Source: Pseudomonas sp. ATCC PTA-122608
Lineage (GTDB): Bacteria; Pseudomonadota; Gammaproteobacteria; Pseudomonadales; Pseudomonadaceae
Direction: 5' to 3'
DNA: 64,000 bases
NCBI RefSeq assembly: GCF_001952855.1
Contig: NZ_LPNO01000001.1
Coordinates: 442,101 to 506,100, forward strand
Numbering within the stretch: the stretch's first letter is position 1; each line of letters begins with the position of its first letter. The notes under the pieces were generated by a model. It saw nothing but the letters and a program-made list of their open reading frames with translations, searched no databases and was not told where the DNA came from. Made by a program: the position numbers and the translations under genes. Below are positions 1 through 9,713 of the stretch, in pieces.

Positions 1-516
1 TACGGGATTTTCCGCCGGGGCCAGGCTTATACCGACCCCGATAGCCAGGAATTGCTGGGCATCAACGCCGACGACATAGGCACCGCACGTTTTGTGACAG
101 CGGGCGACGTCAGCACATTGGGTGTGCAGCGGGTGACCCAGGAGGTGCGTCCCGGGGACCGGTTGCTCGGCCAGCAAGCACCCACGGACCTGGCCAGCCT
201 GGTGGTTCAGTGGCCTGCCCGCGCCATTGCCGGGCACATCATCGACATACCCCGGGGCGTGACGCAGATCGGTGTGCTGGATGCGGTGACGTTGAACAAG
301 GGCCGCCGTGACGGGCTGATGGAAGGTCATTTGCTGGCGGTGGTGAAAGCCGGTGAAACCATTCGGGACAGAGTGACCGGCGCGCCGGTGAAGATGCCTG
401 ACGAGCCAGCCGGAACGCTGGTGGTGTTTCGCACCTACGAAAAGCTCAGTTACGGCCTGGTGCTCAGCGCGTCCCGTTCCCTCGCGGTAATGGACCGTTT
501 TGAGGTGCCTGATTGA
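1..516 (+). CDS. LysM-type cell-wall protein, C-terminal part (5' end outside window)
   Basis: The reading frame is open from base 1 and stops at a TGA 72 bases before dprA. Only the last 171 residues are visible, so the start and any signal peptide are missing. No LysM repeat lies in the visible part. The call rests on context: the gene just upstream of dprA in pseudomonads usually encodes a secreted LysM-domain peptidoglycan-binding protein, and the residues here (TDPDSQELLGINADDIG near the start, GTLVVFRTYEKLSYGLVL near the end) fit the C-terminal domain of that family as I remember it. A role in the envelope is inferred. The remaining doubt concerns function, not coding status. Confidence 0.75.
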   Translation, partial: YGIFRRGQAYTDPDSQELLGINADDIGTARFVTAGDVSTLGVQRVTQEVRPGDRLLGQQAPTDLASLVVQWPARAIAGHIIDIPRGVTQIGVLDAVTLNKGRRDGLMEGHLLAVVKAGETIRDRVTGAPVKMPDEPAGTLVVFRTYEKLSYGLVLSASRSLAVMDRFEVPD

Positions 517-588
517 AGGCAATAATTAGGTTGCTAAATAAGTTACCAACAGAGTTATCCACAGCTTGTTCCGATCAAGGACGATCAA

Positions 589-1683
589 ATGTTACCGACG
601 AATAACCGCGAAATTTCCCCGGCAGAGCTGGAAGCCCGACTACGCTTGCACAGGCTGCCGGAACTGGGTCCCAAAGGTTTTCAAAAGCTCATCGAGGCGT
701 TTGGTTCTGCATCAAAAGCCATCAGCGCGCCGGCGAGTGCCTGGCGTTCACTGGGACTCAAGGTGGCCAGCGCCGACGCCCGGCGCAGTGAGGAAGTACG
801 TGATGGTGCCAGTGCGGCACTGGCCTGGCTGGAGCGTCCGGCCCAGCATTTGCTGATGTGGGACCAGCCCGACTACCCGGCGCTGCTGGCAGAATTGGAT
901 GACGCACCCCCGCTATTATTCGTCGCCGGCAACCCGGCGATTCTGGAAAAACCGCAACTGGCGATGGTCGGTAGCCGTCGTGCCTCCAGGCCAGGCATGG
1001 ACACCGCCGCCGCGTTTTCCCGCAGCCTGGCCAGTGCCGGTTTTGTCATCACCAGCGGCCTTGCCCTGGGTATCGATGGCGCTGCTCACCAGGCGGCTTT
1101 GGATGTTGGTGGACATACAATCGGCGTGCTGGGCACCGGGCTCGAAAACTTTTATCCACAGCGCCACCGACGCTTGGCCGAAGCGATGATTGCCCAAGGC
1201 AGCGCCGTGGTTTCCGAGTTTCCGTTGGACGCCCCGCCCCAGGCCGGCAACTTCCCGCGGCGTAACCGCATAATCAGCGGCCTGTCCCTTGGAGTGCTGG
1301 TAGTGGAAGCCAGCATGGCCAGCGGTTCGCTGATCACCGCACGCCTGGCGGCGGAGCAAGGCCGCGAGGTATACGCCATCCCCGGCTCGATCCATCACCC
1401 CGGAGCCAAAGGCTGCCATCAGCTGATCCGCGATGGGGCGGTGCTGGTGGAAACCATCGAACACATTCTCGAAAACCTGCGCGGCTGGCAGGCACTGTCC
1501 CGCCCGGCGCCGATTGCTGTCACTCACCCGCTGGTGGCGCTGTTGCACGCGGCGCCCCACACCAGTGAAGCCTTGGCGATCGCCAGCGGAAGGGCCTTGT
1601 CCGAGGTGCTGGCCAGCCTGACGGAACTCGAGCTGGAAGGCCGGGTAATCTGCGAAAGTGGGCGCTGGTTTGCGCGCGGCTAG
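589..1683 (+). CDS. dprA: DNA-processing protein DprA
   Basis: DprA binds incoming single-stranded DNA during natural transformation and loads RecA on it, in the cytoplasm. The protein has 364 residues, normal for the family. A short N-terminal helical region (LHRLPELGPKGFQ) precedes the Rossmann-like DprA core. In that core AMVGSRRASRPGM (about residue 125), GLALGIDGAAHQ (about 157) and NFPRRNRIISG (about 220) are the family signatures. The last 60 residues fit the winged-helix domain. The ATG at 589 follows an A-rich leader without a strong Shine-Dalgarno. tsaC follows 54 bases downstream on the same strand. Many pseudomonads keep dprA without known competence, so the physiological role here is uncertain. 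Confidence 0.95.
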   Translation: MLPTNNREISPAELEARLRLHRLPELGPKGFQKLIEAFGSASKAISAPASAWRSLGLKVASADARRSEEVRDGASAALAWLERPAQHLLMWDQPDYPALLAELDDAPPLLFVAGNPAILEKPQLAMVGSRRASRPGMDTAAAFSRSLASAGFVITSGLALGIDGAAHQAALDVGGHTIGVLGTGLENFYPQRHRRLAEAMIAQGSAVVSEFPLDAPPQAGNFPRRNRIISGLSLGVLVVEASMASGSLITARLAAEQGREVYAIPGSIHHPGAKGCHQLIRDGAVLVETIEHILENLRGWQALSRPAPIAVTHPLVALLHAAPHTSEALAIASGRALSEVLASLTELELEGRVICESGRWFARG

Positions 1684-1737
1684 GTTTTGTAACGAAGATC
1701 GGTAAACTGCGCAGAGCTTTAGTCCGGAGAGTGAGCA

Positions 1738-2295
1738 ATGGTCAACAGGTGGCGTGTGCGAGAAGCCGCACGAGAAATTCGCGCAGGCGCGGTGATTGCC
1801 TATCCAACCGAGGCGGTCTGGGGCCTGGGCTGTGACCCTTGGAACGAAGAGGCCGTGGATCGGTTGCTGGCGATCAAGGGCCGGTCTGTGGATAAGGGGC
1901 TGATCCTGATTGCCGACAATATCCGTCAGTTCGATTTTCTCTTCGAAGACTTTCCTGATGAGTGGATGGACCGCATGGCCAGTACCTGGCCGGGTCCCAA
2001 TACGTGGCTGGTGCCCCATCAGGATTTGTTGCCCGAGTGGATCACCGGTGTGCATGACACGGTGGCGCTGCGGGTGACTGATCATCCGCAGGTGCGGGAT
2101 CTGTGCTCGCTGGTCGGGCCGCTGATTTCCACCTCGGCCAACCCACAGGGCCGCCCGGCGGCGCGCACGCGGATTCGTGTGGAGCAGTATTTCCGTGGGC
2201 AGGTGGATCTGGTGTTGGGCGGGAATCTGGGTGGGCGCAAGAACCCGAGTTTGATTCGGGATCTGGCGACGGGCGAGGTTGTGCGGCCTTCCTGA
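1738..2295 (+). CDS. tsaC: Threonylcarbamoyl-AMP synthase TsaC (YrdC family)
   Basis: TsaC makes L-threonylcarbamoyl-AMP from threonine, bicarbonate and ATP, the first step of the t6A37 modification of ANN-reading tRNAs. The 185-residue length matches single-domain bacterial TsaC rather than the longer Sua5. Visible family features are [15 protein letters not shown] near residue 20, [14 protein letters not shown] near 55, [11 protein letters not shown] near 140 and a C-terminal [15 protein letters not shown]. The ATG is preceded by GGAGAG at good spacing. dprA-tsaC is a conserved pair in gamma-proteobacteria. The gene is followed directly by a REP doublet that ends this transcription block. 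Confidence 0.95.
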   Translation: MVNRWRVREAAREIRAGAVIAYPTEAVWGLGCDPWNEEAVDRLLAIKGRSVDKGLILIADNIRQFDFLFEDFPDEWMDRMASTWPGPNTWLVPHQDLLPEWITGVHDTVALRVTDHPQVRDLCSLVGPLISTSANPQGRPAARTRIRVEQYFRGQVDLVLGGNLGGRKNPSLIRDLATGEVVRPS

Positions 2296-2312
2296 GACCG
2301 AGTCGCCTTCAT

Positions 2313-2392
2313 TCGCGAGCAAGCCCGCTCCCACATTTGACCGAGTCCAATTTTTGGAACGCGGACAAATGTGGGAGCGGGCTTGCTCGCGA
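2313..2392. repeat. REP doublet, type A (GGGAGCGGGCTTGCTCGCGA)
   Basis: Two 26-base arms in inverted orientation (2313-2338 and 2367-2392) are perfect reverse complements around a 28-base spacer. The core GTGGGAGCGGGCTTGCTCGC recurs at 13941, 46012, 51203 and 55100. It lies between the convergent tsaC and quinone reductase genes and could act as a bidirectional transcript end. The format matches the REPIN doublets known from P. fluorescens. Confidence 0.93.
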
Positions 2393-2425
2393 AGAGGCCC
2401 TCAAAGCCGCTGAAAATCCAACGCC

Positions 2426-3403
2426 TTATGGCAGCAGAATGGTCGACCCAGTCGTCCGCCGCGCCGACAACTCAATCTGCGCCTTCGCCGCATCCCCCAA
2501 CGAAAACCGCTGATTAATATCAATCTGCAACTTGCCACTGATGATCATCGAAAACAGATCATCCGCCATCGCCTGCAGGTTTTCCGGGTTGTTGGCATAG
2601 GTCGCCAAAGTCGGCCGGGTGACATACAGCGAGCCCTTGGCCGCCAGAATCCCCAGGTTAACCCCATCCACAGCGCCCGACGCATTCCCAAAACTCACCA
2701 CCAACCCGCGGGGTGCCACGCTGTCCAGCGAGGTAAGCCAAGTGTCCTTGCCTACGCCGTCGTACACCACCGGGCATTTCTTGCCGTCAGTCAGTTCCAG
2801 CACGCGCTGTGCGACGTTTTCCTTGCTGTAGTCGATGGTTTCCCAGGCACCGAGGGATTTTGCCAGCGCTGCCTTTTCCGGCGAACTGACGGTACCGATC
2901 AGCTTAACGCCCAAGGCCTTGGCCCATTGGCACGCCAGCGAGCCCACGCCACCGGCGGCGGCGTGGAACAGGATGGTTTCGCCGCCCTTCAACTCATAGG
3001 TCTGGCGCAACAGGTACTGCACCGTCAGGCCCTTGAGCATCGCGCCAGCGGCCTGTTCGAAGCTGATGTCGTCTGGCAGGTGCACCAGGTTGGCAGCCGG
3101 CAACACATGCAATTCGCTGTAGGCACCCAGCGGGCCGCTGCCGTAGGCCACGCGATCACCGACCTTGAACTGAGTGACTTCGCTGCCCACCGCATCAACC
3201 ACGCCAGCGCCTTCCGCGCCCAGGCCCGACGGCAAGGCTGGTGGTGCATACAGGCCGCTGCGGAAATAGGTGTCGATGAAGTTCAGGCCAATGGCCTTGT
3301 TCTGCACGCGAACCTGCTGCGGGCCGGGTTCTGCCGGGGTGTAGTCCACATACTCAAGTACTTCGGGGCCGCCATGGGCACGGAACTGGATACGTTTGGC
3401 CAT
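2426..3403 (-). CDS. qor: NADPH:quinone reductase (zinc-free MDR family)
   Basis: This is a cytosolic one-electron quinone reductase of the medium-chain dehydrogenase/reductase superfamily using NADPH. The 325 residues show an N-terminal GroES-like fold (KAIGLNFIDTYFRSGLY, GLGAEGAGVV) and a Rossmann domain with the nucleotide motif AAAGGVGSLACQWAKALG at about residue 150. Zinc-ligand cysteines of alcohol dehydrogenases are absent, as expected. I place the start at the ATG at 3403 (MAKRIQFRAHG), which has GAGGAG seven bases upstream; an in-frame ATG 15 bases earlier has no such site. It is divergent from hemF, the arrangement known in Pseudomonas. Confidence 0.93.
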   Translation of the reverse strand: MAKRIQFRAHGGPEVLEYVDYTPAEPGPQQVRVQNKAIGLNFIDTYFRSGLYAPPALPSGLGAEGAGVVDAVGSEVTQFKVGDRVAYGSGPLGAYSELHVLPAANLVHLPDDISFEQAAGAMLKGLTVQYLLRQTYELKGGETILFHAAAGGVGSLACQWAKALGVKLIGTVSSPEKAALAKSLGAWETIDYSKENVAQRVLELTDGKKCPVVYDGVGKDTWLTSLDSVAPRGLVVSFGNASGAVDGVNLGILAAKGSLYVTRPTLATYANNPENLQAMADDLFSMIISGKLQIDINQRFSLGDAAKAQIELSARRTTGSTILLP

Positions 3404-3538
3404 CTGCACTCTCCTCAAGTCAATTTCGCGTAGCCCCCTATCGGACTCCTAAGCTTGATCTTCGTCAACTGCGGCAATACGGGGTGCAGTGGTATCCTGT
3501 GCGCCCATTTGCCGCCGACGCCCAATGGCCTCGCGTAG

Positions 3539-4491
<953 letters not shown>

Positions 4492-4492
<1 letters not shown>

Positions 4493-5310
4493 TGGATCGT
4501 TATGTCGTCTTCGGCAACCCCATCGGCCACAGCAAGTCGCCGCTGATTCACCGCCTGTTCGCCGAACAAACCGGTGAGCAACTGGACTACAGCACCTTGC
4601 TCGCGCCGCTGGAGGATTTCACTGGCTGTGCCCGCGAGTTTTTCCAGCAAGGCCGTGGTGCCAACGTCACCGTGCCGTTCAAGGAAGAGGCCTATCGCCT
4701 GGCCAACACCCTCACCGAGCGCGCGCAACGTGCCGGCGCGGTGAATACCCTGAGCAAGCTCGCCGATGGCAGCCTTTTGGGAGACAACACCGACGGCGCC
4801 GGCCTGGTGCGGGATTTGACGGTGAATGCCGGGTTCAGCCTGCAAGGTAAACGCATCCTGCTGCTGGGTGCTGGCGGTGCCGTGCGCGGTGCGCTGGAAC
4901 CATTACTGGCAGAGCAACCGGCGTCGCTGATCATCGCCAACCGCACCGTAGAAAAAGCCGAACTGCTCGCCGAACTGTTCGACGACCTCGGGCCGGTGTC
5001 CGCCAGCGGTTTTGACTGGCTGCGTGAGCCGGTGGACCTGATCATCAACGCCACGTCCGCCAGCCTGTCAGGCGATGTACCGCCGATTGCCGGCAGCCTC
5101 GTTGAGCCGGGCAAGACCTTTTGCTACGACATGATGTACGCCAAGGAGCCTACGGCGTTTTGCCGCTGGGCCAATGAGCAGGGCGCCGCGGTGGCGATGG
5201 ATGGCCTGGGGATGCTGGTGGAACAGGCCGCGGAAGCGTTCTTCCTGTGGCGCGGTGTACGCCCGGATTCGGCCCCGGTTTTAGCTGAACTGCGTCGGCA
5301 ACTGGCCTGA
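4492..5310 (+). CDS. aroE: Shikimate dehydrogenase (NADP+)
   Basis: AroE reduces 3-dehydroshikimate to shikimate with NADPH in the chorismate pathway. The 272 residues begin [20 protein letters not shown], with the substrate-binding SKSP serines. The catalytic lysine is K64 in [10 protein letters not shown] and the paired aspartate is D101 in NTDGAGLV. The NADP-binding loop [12 protein letters not shown] starts at about residue 122. The ATG overlaps the hemF stop by one base. A REP doublet follows 12 bases after the stop. The key residues are all present, so this is a true AroE rather than a YdiB-like or AroE-like paralogue. Confidence 0.97.
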
Positions 5311-5322
5311 TGCAACTCTAAA

Positions 5323-5411
5323 TGTGGGAGCTGGCTTGCCTGCGATAGCGGTGTGTCAGTACCGCAGATGCAAGCTGACACACCGCTATCGCAGGCAAGC
5401 CAGCTCCCACA
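5323..5411. repeat. REP doublet, type A' (GGGAGCTGGCTTGCCTGCGA)
   Basis: Arms of 37 bases (5323-5359 and 5375-5411) are perfect reverse complements around a 15-base loop. The core GTGGGAGCTGGCTTGCCTGC differs from type A at a few positions and recurs at 40168. It separates aroE from the convergent SulP gene. Confidence 0.93.
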
Positions 5412-5424
5412 GTTTTAACCGCGT

Positions 5425-6993
5425 TCAGTCTTCGAAATGGATGGGGCATTTATCGGCCCCTTCCAGTTTTTTCAACTCTTCCACCACCTGCGGCCGGGCC
5501 TTGCGCAACGCCAGGCTGCGCCCCAATCCGTTCAATCGGCGCGCCTCCTGGTGCAGCATCTCCACCCCTGAATAGTCGATAAAGTTGATCTGCTGCGCCT
5601 CGATCACCACCCGCTGGCCGTGCAGGCTTTGCAGCCGCACTTGCAGGTAATGGCTGGCGCCGAAAAAGATCGAGCCGCCGACCCGCAGCACATCGTCCTC
5701 ACCGTCACGCCATTGTTGGACTCGCGGCTGCGAGGTGCGCTTGAGATAGAAAAACAGCGACGCCAGCACACCCGCATAAATCGCCGTCTGCAATTCCAGC
5801 AGCAGCGTGGCGATGCAGGTCAGGCTCATCACCACGAACTCTGCGCGGCTGACCCGGAACAGCGCCCGAATACCGCGATGGTCCACCAACCCCCAGCAAA
5901 TCAGCAGGATGCTCGCGGCCATGCTCGGGATCGGGATATGGGCGATCAGTGCCGCGCCGAACAGCGCAAACAGCGCCACCCACAGCGCAGAAAACACCCC
6001 TGCCAGCGGCGAACAGGCGCCTGCTTCATAGCTCAGGCCCGAACGGGTGAAGGAACCTGCCGACAAGTACCCGGAGAAAAATCCGCCGACGATGTTGGAT
6101 AAACCCTGCGCACGCACTTCCTGATTCGCATCGAGCAATTGCTGGGAGCGGGCCGACAGCGAGCGCGCAATCGACAGGCTGGTCACCAGCCCGAGCATGC
6201 CCACCGCCACGGCACTCGGCAGGAGGCGCAGAACCATGTCCAAGTCCATCGGCAGCGGGCTGAAGGGCGGCAGTTTGCCGACAAATGAACTGACCAACGC
6301 CACCTGCCCGAACATCGCCGGCCATAGCCATGGGATGAGGCTGCCCAAGGCCAACGCGATCAACAGTGTGGGCCAGCGCGGCACCCACAGTTTCAGCAGC
6401 ACCCCCACCAGCAAGGTGCCGAGCCCGAGCATCAGTGAAGGATGATTCCATTCCCCTGCATGGTTGATCAGCGCCAGCAGGCTGTTGATCGCCGTGGCCT
6501 GGCTGGGCAGGTCAAGCCCCAACAGATTGGGCAGTTGCCCCAGGGCGATCACCACCGCAGCGCCAAGGGTGAAGCCGAGTACCACCGAGTGCGAGACGAA
6601 ATTCACCAGGGCACCGAAGCGCAGCATGCCCAGCAGCCATTGGAAGACGCCGGCCAGGAAGGTCAGCAACAGGATGAGCGTGATGTAGTCCTGGGAACCG
6701 GGCACGGCCAGCGGGCTGACGCTAGCGTACAGCACGATGGAAATCGCGGCCGTAGGACCGCAGATCAGGTGCCAGGAAGAGCCCCACAAGCAGGCGATCA
6801 ATACCGGAAGGATTGCGGCGTACAGGCCGTATTCCGGTGGGAGACCGGCGATCAGTGCGTAGGCAATGGATTGCGGTAATGCCAGGACTGCACCGCTCAG
6901 GCCGACGATCGCATCTCGCCCGACGCTGGCGCGGGTTTGGCGCGGTAGCCAGCTGAGGAAGGGGAAGAGTGTATGGCGGTTGGGCCAGGGCAT
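5425..6993 (-). CDS. SulP-family inorganic anion transporter with STAS domain
   Basis: This is a 522-residue inner-membrane protein of the SLC26/SulP family. The N-terminal hallmark GLSGAVLALPQSIAYALIAGLPPEYGLYAA at residues 32-61 is followed by a run of hydrophobic helices to about residue 400. A cytoplasmic STAS domain (VVIEAQQINFIDYSGVEMLHQEA) lies between about 430 and 522. Family members carry sulfate, bicarbonate or dicarboxylates, and the substrate here cannot be read from sequence. It stands alone between two REP elements. A second SulP gene at 34692 is paired with a carbonic anhydrase and looks only distantly related. The start codon at 6993 has no strong Shine-Dalgarno. Confidence 0.9.
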   Translation of the reverse strand: MPWPNRHTLFPFLSWLPRQTRASVGRDAIVGLSGAVLALPQSIAYALIAGLPPEYGLYAAILPVLIACLWGSSWHLICGPTAAISIVLYASVSPLAVPGSQDYITLILLLTFLAGVFQWLLGMLRFGALVNFVSHSVVLGFTLGAAVVIALGQLPNLLGLDLPSQATAINSLLALINHAGEWNHPSLMLGLGTLLVGVLLKLWVPRWPTLLIALALGSLIPWLWPAMFGQVALVSSFVGKLPPFSPLPMDLDMVLRLLPSAVAVGMLGLVTSLSIARSLSARSQQLLDANQEVRAQGLSNIVGGFFSGYLSAGSFTRSGLSYEAGACSPLAGVFSALWVALFALFGAALIAHIPIPSMAASILLICWGLVDHRGIRALFRVSRAEFVVMSLTCIATLLLELQTAIYAGVLASLFFYLKRTSQPRVQQWRDGEDDVLRVGGSIFFGASHYLQVRLQSLHGQRVVIEAQQINFIDYSGVEMLHQEARRLNGLGRSLALRKARPQVVEELKKLEGADKCPIHFED

Positions 6994-7040
6994 TGGAAAC
7001 TCGGTTGAAAAGGTTTGAATCAGAGTATCAGGCTCATGAT

Positions 7041-7152
7041 GATCGTTCCCACGCTCTGCGTGGGAATGCCGTCTTGGACGCTCTGCGTCCGCTCCTGAGT
7101 CGTGACGCGGAGCGTCACCGGATGCGTTCCCACGCAGAGCGTGGGAACGATC
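7041..7152. repeat. Palindromic repeat, type D (GATCGTTCCCACGCTCTGCG)
   Basis: The inverted arms read GATCGTTCCCACGCTCTGCGTGGGAA at 7041-7066 and its reverse complement at 7127-7152. Each arm itself contains a small hairpin (TTCCCACGC/GCGTGGGAA). The inner part carries another pair (GACGCTCTGCGTC and TGACGCGGAGCGTCA). A second full copy lies at 46125 and a half copy at 20234. It is distinct in sequence from the REP types A to C. Confidence 0.9.
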
Positions 7153-7158
7153 AGTGCA

Positions 7159-8079
7159 TCAGAGTTTGGCTTTTACGGCAGCCAGCGCATCCTGGCCATC
7201 GACGGTTTTAACCCCGTCCAGCCACTTGTCCAGCACCGCCGGATTTGCCTTGATCCAGGCCTTCGCCGCATCAGCGTTGCTCACCTTCTTGTTCACCACT
7301 TCTGCCATGATGGCGTTCTCCATTTCCTGGGTGAAACTCAGGTTGGTCAGCAATTTCCCAACATTCGGGCAGGCCTGCGCATAACCCTTGCGGGTCAACG
7401 TATACACGCTGCCGGTGTCACCAAAGTACTTCTCCCCACCCTTGAGGTAATGCATCTTCAGTTGCACGTTCATCGGGTGCGGCGTCCAGCCGAGGAAGGT
7501 CACGAACTTCTGCTTCTTCACCGCCCGGGACACTTCGGCGAGCATCGCCTGTTCACTGGACTCGATCAGCTTCCACTGGCCCAGGTCGAAGTCGTTTTTC
7601 TTGATGATTTCCTGCAACGAGATGTTCGCCGGCGCACCCGAACCGATGCCATAGATCTTCTTGTCGAACTTGTCGGCAAACTTGTTCAGGTCGGCAAAAT
7701 CATGCACCCCGGCGTCCCACACGTAGTCCGGCACGGCGAGGGTGAACTCGGTGCCGTCGAGGTTCTTCGCCAGTTGCACCACATCGCGATTGGCCACGAA
7801 CTTGTCGTAGAAGCCCTGCTGCGCCGGCATCCAGTTACCCAGGAACACATCCACCTGGCCGTCCTTGAGCCCGCCAAAGGTGATCGGCACCGCAAGGGTG
7901 TCAACCTTGGCCTTGTAGCCCATGCCGTTCAACAGGAAACCGGTAATGGCATTGGTGGCGGCGATATCGCTCCAGCCCGGATCGGCCATCTTCACGGTGT
8001 CGCAACTTGAGTCCGCGTAGGCACCGGCACTGCTCAATGCCAGCAGCGCAACGCTCAACACGGTGGATAACTTTTGCAT
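7159..8079 (-). CDS. choX: Choline ABC transporter substrate-binding protein ChoX
   Basis: This periplasmic solute-binding protein of the OpuAC/ProX type has 306 residues and a signal peptide ending near SSAGAYADSSC. Conserved parts are VKMADPGWSDIAATN (about residue 30), FLGNWMPAQ, YGIGSGAPANISLQEII and FLGWTPHPMN, where the tryptophans usually build the aromatic cage for the quaternary amine. It starts 16 bases after the betC stop on the same strand, so the two are probably cotranscribed. The pairing indicates that choline released from choline-O-sulfate, or the ester itself, is the ligand. The membrane and ATPase subunits are not in this window. The ATG follows AGGGGAAGG. Confidence 0.88.
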   Translation of the reverse strand: MQKLSTVLSVALLALSSAGAYADSSCDTVKMADPGWSDIAATNAITGFLLNGMGYKAKVDTLAVPITFGGLKDGQVDVFLGNWMPAQQGFYDKFVANRDVVQLAKNLDGTEFTLAVPDYVWDAGVHDFADLNKFADKFDKKIYGIGSGAPANISLQEIIKKNDFDLGQWKLIESSEQAMLAEVSRAVKKQKFVTFLGWTPHPMNVQLKMHYLKGGEKYFGDTGSVYTLTRKGYAQACPNVGKLLTNLSFTQEMENAIMAEVVNKKVSNADAAKAWIKANPAVLDKWLDGVKTVDGQDALAAVKAKL

Positions 8080-8095
8080 GGCCTTCCCCTCAGTT

Positions 8096-9610
8096 TTATT
8101 GGTTTTGGCAGGGTTGTGGAAAACGTGCCTTGCGCTCCAGATCGTCGAGGTCGATATGGTTGCGCATGTATTGCTGACTGGCGTCTACCAGTGGCTGGTG
8201 GTCCCAGCTCTTCAGCTTGCCCTGGGTCAGCGCCTCGAATACCAGGCGGCGACGGCGTTGGCTGGCGAGCACCTGCTGGTGGATCGCCGGGATGTCCCAT
8301 TTGGCCCGCGCCTCACTCAAAAACGCCTCGAACAGTGGCCGGTGTTCCGGTGACTGGCTGAGTTCTTCCCGCTCGTGCGGGTCGTTGTGCACATCGAACA
8401 ATAGGCAAGGATCGTCCTCGCTGTAGATGAACTTGTAGGCGCCACGGCGAATCATCATCAGCGGGCTGATGGTGCCCTCGGCCATGTACTCGCCGAACAC
8501 TTCGTCGTGCCCGCCCTGCCCTTGCAAGTGCGAGACCAGCGAGCGGCCGTCCAGTGGCAGGTTGGCGTCGAGTTGGCCGCCGGCCAGTTCCACCAGGGTC
8601 GGCAGCAGGTCGGCGGTGGACACGGCAGCCGTCACGCGGCCCGCCGCAAACTGCCCCGGCGCGCTGATCAGCAGCGGCACCCGGGCGGCCATTTCAAACC
8701 AGTGCATTTTGTACCAGAGCCCGCGCTCGCCGAGCATGTCGCCGTGGTCGCCGGAGAAGATGATGATGGTGTCGTCGGCCAGGCCCGTGTCTTCCAGGGT
8801 TTGCAGCAGCTTGCCGACGTTGCTGTCGATGTAGCTGCACGCACCGAAGTAGGCCCTGCGTGCATCGCGGATCTTGTTCACCGGCAGCGGCTTGTCCCAC
8901 AGGTCATAGACCTTGAGCAGGCGTTGGGAGTGAGGGTCGAGATCTGCTTGTGGCGGCGTTGTAGGCAACGGGATGTCGTTGTCGTCGTACAGGTCCCAGA
9001 ATGGTTTGGGAATGGTGTACGGGTCGTGTGGGTGCGTCATCGACACGGTCAGGCAGAACGGCTGGTCGCCATCCTCGCGGATATGGTCGAACAGGTACTG
9101 CTGGGCCTTGAACACCACCTCTTCGTCGAAATCCAGCTGGTTGGTGCGCACGCACGGCCCGGCTTGCAGCACCGACGCCATGTTGTGGTACCAGGTGGGA
9201 CGCACATCCGGCTCATCCCAGTTCACCGCCCAGCCATAGTCGGCGGGGTAGATGTCACTGGTCAGGCGTTCTTCATAACCGTGGAGCTGGTCGGGGCCGC
9301 AAAAATGCATCTTGCCCGACAGCGCTGTGCGGTAGCCGAGGCGACGCAGGTAGTGGGCATAGGTCGGCACGTCGGCGGGGAAATCGGCTGCGTTGTCGTA
9401 GGCGCCGATCTTGCTCGGCAGTTGGCCACTCACCAGGGTAAAACGCGATGGCGCACACAGCGGGCTGTTGCAGTAAGCGGCGTCAAACACCACGCCTTCA
9501 GCGGCGAGGCGGCTCAAGTTCGGCAGTTTGATAGGCGAAGGACCGTAGAACGGAAGCATCGGCGCGGCCATTTGATCGGCCATGATAAAAAGAATGTTCT
9601 TGCGCTTCAT
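8096..9610 (-). CDS. betC: Choline-sulfatase
   Basis: BetC hydrolyses choline-O-sulfate to choline and sulfate, supplying an osmoprotectant precursor and sulfur. The 504-residue type I sulfatase starts MKRKNILFIMADQM, with the first metal-binding aspartate in this segment. The sulfatase signature CAPSRFTLVSG follows at about residues 54-64; its cysteine should be converted to formylglycine. Further metal and substrate motifs are FSGDHGDMLGERGLWYK (about 290) and SMTHPHDPYTIP. The conserved C-terminal tail typical of choline sulfatases ends in YMRNHIDLDDLERKARFP. I chose the ATG at 9610 over an upstream in-frame ATG at 9634 because the family begins with this MKRKN segment. No formylglycine-generating enzyme gene is in the window. 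Confidence 0.95.
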   Translation of the reverse strand: MKRKNILFIMADQMAAPMLPFYGPSPIKLPNLSRLAAEGVVFDAAYCNSPLCAPSRFTLVSGQLPSKIGAYDNAADFPADVPTYAHYLRRLGYRTALSGKMHFCGPDQLHGYEERLTSDIYPADYGWAVNWDEPDVRPTWYHNMASVLQAGPCVRTNQLDFDEEVVFKAQQYLFDHIREDGDQPFCLTVSMTHPHDPYTIPKPFWDLYDDNDIPLPTTPPQADLDPHSQRLLKVYDLWDKPLPVNKIRDARRAYFGACSYIDSNVGKLLQTLEDTGLADDTIIIFSGDHGDMLGERGLWYKMHWFEMAARVPLLISAPGQFAAGRVTAAVSTADLLPTLVELAGGQLDANLPLDGRSLVSHLQGQGGHDEVFGEYMAEGTISPLMMIRRGAYKFIYSEDDPCLLFDVHNDPHEREELSQSPEHRPLFEAFLSEARAKWDIPAIHQQVLASQRRRRLVFEALTQGKLKSWDHQPLVDASQQYMRNHIDLDDLERKARFPQPCQNQ

Positions 9611-9713
9611 GGTTTCGCGGCATTCCATAGTCAACGTTTATGCGAATGAGCATGCAGGCCATGGAAATCGTGGTAAAGCCCATGAGAAGCAATGTCTAGG
9701 ATAAGCACAGCTT

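Noticed and set aside
566-856. Alternative frame of 96 codons overlapping the dprA start
   Set aside because: The composition is arginine- and proline-rich without family features; it is out of frame with dprA.
2313-2392. Repeated GTGGGAGCGGGCTTGCTCGC units as a CRISPR array
   Set aside because: Units occur as one inverted pair per site, not as direct repeats with regular spacers, and no cas gene is present.
9652-9684. CATGG-N15-CCATG as the operator of the choline sulfate LysR regulator
   Set aside because: The half-sites are short and the T-N11-A core expected for LysR proteins is not clearly placed, so I do not list it as a site.
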